From Pseudomonadota bacterium (GTDB lineage: Bacteria > Pseudomonadota > Gammaproteobacteria > Steroidobacterales > Steroidobacteraceae): a stretch of DNA of 35,904 bases. Numbering within the stretch: position 1 is the stretch's first letter; each line of letters begins with the position of its first letter. A program made the position numbers and the translations under genes. The notes beneath the pieces are model-generated. The model was not told where the DNA came from. It did no database searches and was given only the letters and a program-made list of their open reading frames with translations. The stretch covers positions 1-35,904 of the forward strand of contig JAJYAM010000023.1 in assembly GCA_021779535.1 (NCBI GenBank), given 5' to 3'. Positions 33,282-35,904 of the stretch are shown in pieces.

Positions 33282-35399
33282 ATGGACCGGACACCCCGCG
33301 CGGGGTCGGCGACCTGGCGGCGCGACGCCGCACGCACGCTCCTGCGGCATCACTTGCAGAACGGGCTCGCGGTGTCCGCCGCGCTCGCCGCGGTCGCGTT
33401 CGGCGCGGACCTGTGGCGAGGCACCGATGCCGCGGTGCTCGCCTCGGTCGGCGCGATGTGCGTCAGCATCGTCGACTTGCCCGCGACGCTCGCGAGCAAG
33501 GCGCGGATCATGGGCGGCGCGCTCGCCGGGACCAGCGCGGTCGCGCTGCTCGGGGGGCTCGCGAGCGCGACGCCGATCGCGATGGCGGCGGTCGTCGCGG
33601 CGACCTCGGTCGCGCTCGCCCTCGCGACCGCGTTCGGCCGGACCGCGGTCACGCTCGCGATCTCCGGCGTGCTGTCGCTCGTCATAGGCCTCGCGCTGCC
33701 GACCGCGACCGCCGCGGTCGCGGTGCAACGCACCGAACTGATCCTCGGCGGCGGCGGCGCCTACGCACTGATCGCGCTCGCAATCGCGGTCGTGACGCTG
33801 GATCGCGAGCGGCGGATGGCGCTCAACGAGGCGCTGATCGCGTTCTCCGCGTACCTGCGCGCCCGGGCGGCGCTGTTCGACGCGAGCCGCGATCCGGATG
33901 CCGCGCTCGCGGCGGTGATCGAGCGCCACGCGGCGATGATCGATGCGCTACAGAACGCGCGGCAGATCGTCTTCGGCGGCCGGAGGAGTCCGCGCTGGGT
34001 CGGCGCGATGATCGCGCTGATCGACGCCTACGAGGCCGCGCTCGCCGGCGACTCGGACTGGGAGGGCCTGCGCACGCCGCCGCAGGAGCCGGCGTTGCGC
34101 GTGCTCGAGTCCGCGACGCGGGCGCTCGCCGACGACGTCGACGGGATCGCGCTCGCGCTGGTCGCGCCGCTCGCCGCGATGCCGGTGATCGATCGGCGAG
34201 CGGCGCTCGCGCACGGGGCCGCGCCGGACGGGGGTGCGGCGGCCTTGCCCGGCGCCAGCGGTGCGAAGCTCTCGCGGTTGATCGAACGGATCGCGCGGCT
34301 CGCCGCGGTCGTCGCGGCGGGCGATGCGGCGCCGCCGGTGCCGGACGGGGTCGACGTCGCCGCGTTCCTCGATCGCCGGCCCGCGGCGCTCGCGACGCTG
34401 CGCGCGCAGGCCTCGACGTCCTCGCCGGTCGCGCGGTACGCGCTGCGCCTCACGCTCGCGATGCTGCTGGGCTACGCCGTCACGCTCGCGTTGCCGCACG
34501 GCGTCCACGGCGGCTGGGTGCTGCTGACGATCGCGCTGATCATGCGGGGCAGCTACGCGGTCACGCGGCAGCGGCGCAACGACCGCCTGATCGGCACCCT
34601 CGCCGGGTGTGCGGTCATGGCACTGCTGTTGCCGATCATGCCGGATCGGGCGGTCGTCGCCGGCGTGATCGTCGCGGTCGGCGTGAGCCACGCGTACGCG
34701 AGCGTGAACTATCGAATCACCTCGTTCGCGGCCTCGGCGGGGGCGCTGATGTTCCTGCACTTCCTCGAGCCCGGCGCGCGGTTCATCGCGCAGCGGGTGC
34801 TCGACACCGTGATCGGGGCGGGGATCTCGGGCGCGTTCGCGTTCGTGCTGCCGAACTGGGAATGGCGCGACGTGCCGCGCCTCGTGGATGCGTTGCTGGC
34901 CGCCGATCTGCGCTATGCGCGGCTCGCGCTCGAGTGGGCGCCGCCCGAGCAGCCATACCGGATCGCGCGCAAGCGGGCGCTCGATGCGTTCTCGGCGCTG
35001 GTCGCGACCACGCGGCGGCTGTCGAGCGAGCCGAAGCGGCATGCGGGGGATTTCGCGGCCCTGCATCGGTTGCTCGCGGCGAACTACCTGTTCGCATCCG
35101 ACCTGGCGTCCGTGCGCAGTCTCCTGCGTGCCGCCCGCGGGGCGCTCGACGCGCCCGAGGCGCAGCGGTCGCTGCGCGAGACCGGCGCGCGCGTGATCGA
35201 GACCCTCACCCACGGCGACGCCGCGGCCGACGGCGCGCCGTCCGTGTCGCTGCGCCGGCGCGGTTGGGCCGATCTCGCCGGGACGCGGCCGGCCGTCTAT
35301 CTGCGCCGGCGGCTCCTGCACATCGAGTTCAGCGCCCGGCGGCTCGTCGCCGAGGCGACGCGGGCCCGGGTGCCCGGGCGCCGACGAGCGTCCGGCTGA
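33282..35399 (+). CDS. FUSC/YccS-like inner membrane transporter
   Basis: The 705-residue protein starts 11 bases after bioF. It has the duplicated FUSC plan: an N-terminal helix bundle (residues about 25-180, with LASVGAMCVSIVDLPATLAS), a soluble region (about 180-385), then a second bundle (about 388-530, with YALRLTLAMLLGYAVTLALP and HGGWVLLTIALIMRGSYAVT, the usual FUSC repeat). A C-terminal helical cytoplasmic part follows. FUSC proteins are linked to export of fusaric acid or hydroxy-aromatic acids; the substrate here is unknown. The last 71 bases overlap a convergent regulator gene. Confidence 0.9.
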   Translation: MDRTPRAGSATWRRDAARTLLRHHLQNGLAVSAALAAVAFGADLWRGTDAAVLASVGAMCVSIVDLPATLASKARIMGGALAGTSAVALLGGLASATPIAMAAVVAATSVALALATAFGRTAVTLAISGVLSLVIGLALPTATAAVAVQRTELILGGGGAYALIALAIAVVTLDRERRMALNEALIAFSAYLRARAALFDASRDPDAALAAVIERHAAMIDALQNARQIVFGGRRSPRWVGAMIALIDAYEAALAGDSDWEGLRTPPQEPALRVLESATRALADDVDGIALALVAPLAAMPVIDRRAALAHGAAPDGGAAALPGASGAKLSRLIERIARLAAVVAAGDAAPPVPDGVDVAAFLDRRPAALATLRAQASTSSPVARYALRLTLAMLLGYAVTLALPHGVHGGWVLLTIALIMRGSYAVTRQRRNDRLIGTLAGCAVMALLLPIMPDRAVVAGVIVAVGVSHAYASVNYRITSFAASAGALMFLHFLEPGARFIAQRVLDTVIGAGISGAFAFVLPNWEWRDVPRLVDALLAADLRYARLALEWAPPEQPYRIARKRALDAFSALVATTRRLSSEPKRHAGDFAALHRLLAANYLFASDLASVRSLLRAARGALDAPEAQRSLRETGARVIETLTHGDAAADGAPSVSLRRRGWADLAGTRPAVYLRRRLLHIEFSARRLVAEATRARVPGRRRASG

Positions 35400-35817
35400 T
35401 CGGCGTCGGCCGGATCACGGGCGAGGCCTGCCCGCCTTTGGCGTGCTCGCCGACTTCGCGCAGGCGGGCGTCGGCGAGCGGGCGGAGCCGCGCGTCGAGG
35501 TCGCGGTAGGCGGCGATCAGCGACGCGCCGAACTCGGTGAGCTGCGCGCCGCCGCCGCCGCGGCCGCCGGTCGTCGTCGTGACCACGCGTCGATCGAAGC
35601 TCGAGTTCAGGTCCTCGAGCAGCAACCAGGCGCGCCGATAGCTCATCCGCAACGCGCGCGCGGCCTGCGACAGCGAGCCGGTCCGCGCGATCGCCTCGAG
35701 CAGTTCGATCTTGCCGATCCCGACCGAGCAGCGCTTGCCGAAGTCGATCCGGAAACGCACGGTCGGATGGGCCGCCGGCCGGTCACGAGGGGCGCGCGGT
35801 GCGGGCGATCGGGTCAC
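35329..35817 (-). CDS. ModE-type winged-helix DNA-binding protein without molybdate domain
   Basis: From the GTG at 35817 (GGAG six bases upstream) the protein has 162 residues. A longer frame from the ATG at 35853 has no ribosome-binding site and sits on a -10-like CACAAT. The HTH core ELLEAIARTGSLSQAARALR plus MSYRRAWLLLEDLNSSFDRR, followed by the Gly-rich wing TTTGGRGGGGAQLTEFG, is the N-terminal domain of ModE/LysR-type molybdate regulators. The two C-terminal molbindin domains that sense molybdate are absent. It may be a one-domain regulator of molybdenum-related genes beyond the window, by analogy. The 3' end overlaps the FUSC gene antisense. Confidence 0.85.
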   Translation of the reverse strand: MTRSPAPRAPRDRPAAHPTVRFRIDFGKRCSVGIGKIELLEAIARTGSLSQAARALRMSYRRAWLLLEDLNSSFDRRVVTTTTGGRGGGGAQLTEFGASLIAAYRDLDARLRPLADARLREVGEHAKGGQASPVIRPTPISRTLVGARAPGPASPRRRAAGR

Positions 35818-35904
35818 GCGAGTCTCCGGAGCGAGGATGGGATCGACCGCCATTGTGCGCCCGCCCGCGTCCGCGACGCCACCGGCGATCCGCGGGACCG
35901 TGCC

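Overview
The window is very GC-rich (roughly 70-75% by eye) and almost fully coding. The gene set is that of a Gram-negative proteobacterium: a TonB-dependent outer-membrane receptor, an EmrAB-type pump with an outer-membrane lipoprotein channel, a MASE1-PAS-PAS-GGDEF sensor, a YehZYXW-type ABC importer, and panB/panC and bioF. A high-GC beta- or gammaproteobacterium fits best, but no rRNA or lineage marker is present, so I do not name a genus. I saw no tRNA, rRNA, CRISPR array, insertion sequence, integrase or other sign of recent mobility. It reads as chromosomal housekeeping and accessory sequence.

Layout. (1) 1-1955, minus: N-terminal 651 residues of a membrane diguanylate cyclase; the window edge cuts it inside the GGDEF signature. 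(2) 1956-2511: the longest non-coding stretch, holding a promoter-like site, a cobalamin riboswitch and a possible Shine-Dalgarno-sequestering helix in front of btuB. (3) 2512-8503, plus: btuB, a class III aminotransferase and a DUF969/DUF979/DUF2891 cluster, tightly packed and possibly one B12-controlled transcript. This is the least characterised module here. (4) 8603-10422, plus: a secreted NTF2-like protein, a VOC protein and a MaoC-fold protein. (5) 10419-11495, minus: a DMT permease with a very His-rich tail, back to back with copZ-copA (11607-14089, plus). (6) 14121-17303, plus: a 1060-residue secreted Asp-box/VPS10-type propeller protein. (7) 17311-18987, minus: panB-panC. (8) 19112-24463, minus: emrA-emrB-outer-membrane factor-second MFS pump, with a divergent LysR regulator at 24560. 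(9) 25528-29281, plus: a yehZYXW-type osmolyte importer. (10) 29331-35399, plus: a desaturase, an Xaa-Pro aminopeptidase, bioF and a FUSC-family transporter, linked by ATGA overlaps or a short gap. (11) 35329-35817, minus: a short ModE/LysR-type DNA-binding protein whose 3' end overlaps the FUSC gene antisense.

How the genes work together. Copper handling is chaperone plus efflux ATPase, perhaps with the His-rich permease. The EmrAB tripartite pump exports toxic compounds under the divergent LysR protein. PanB and PanC perform the ketopantoate-forming and pantothenate-forming steps, and BioF makes the 8-amino-7-oxononanoate precursor of biotin. The B12 riboswitch controls the B12 receptor and, if there is no termination after btuB, an uncharacterised transport-plus-transamination module.
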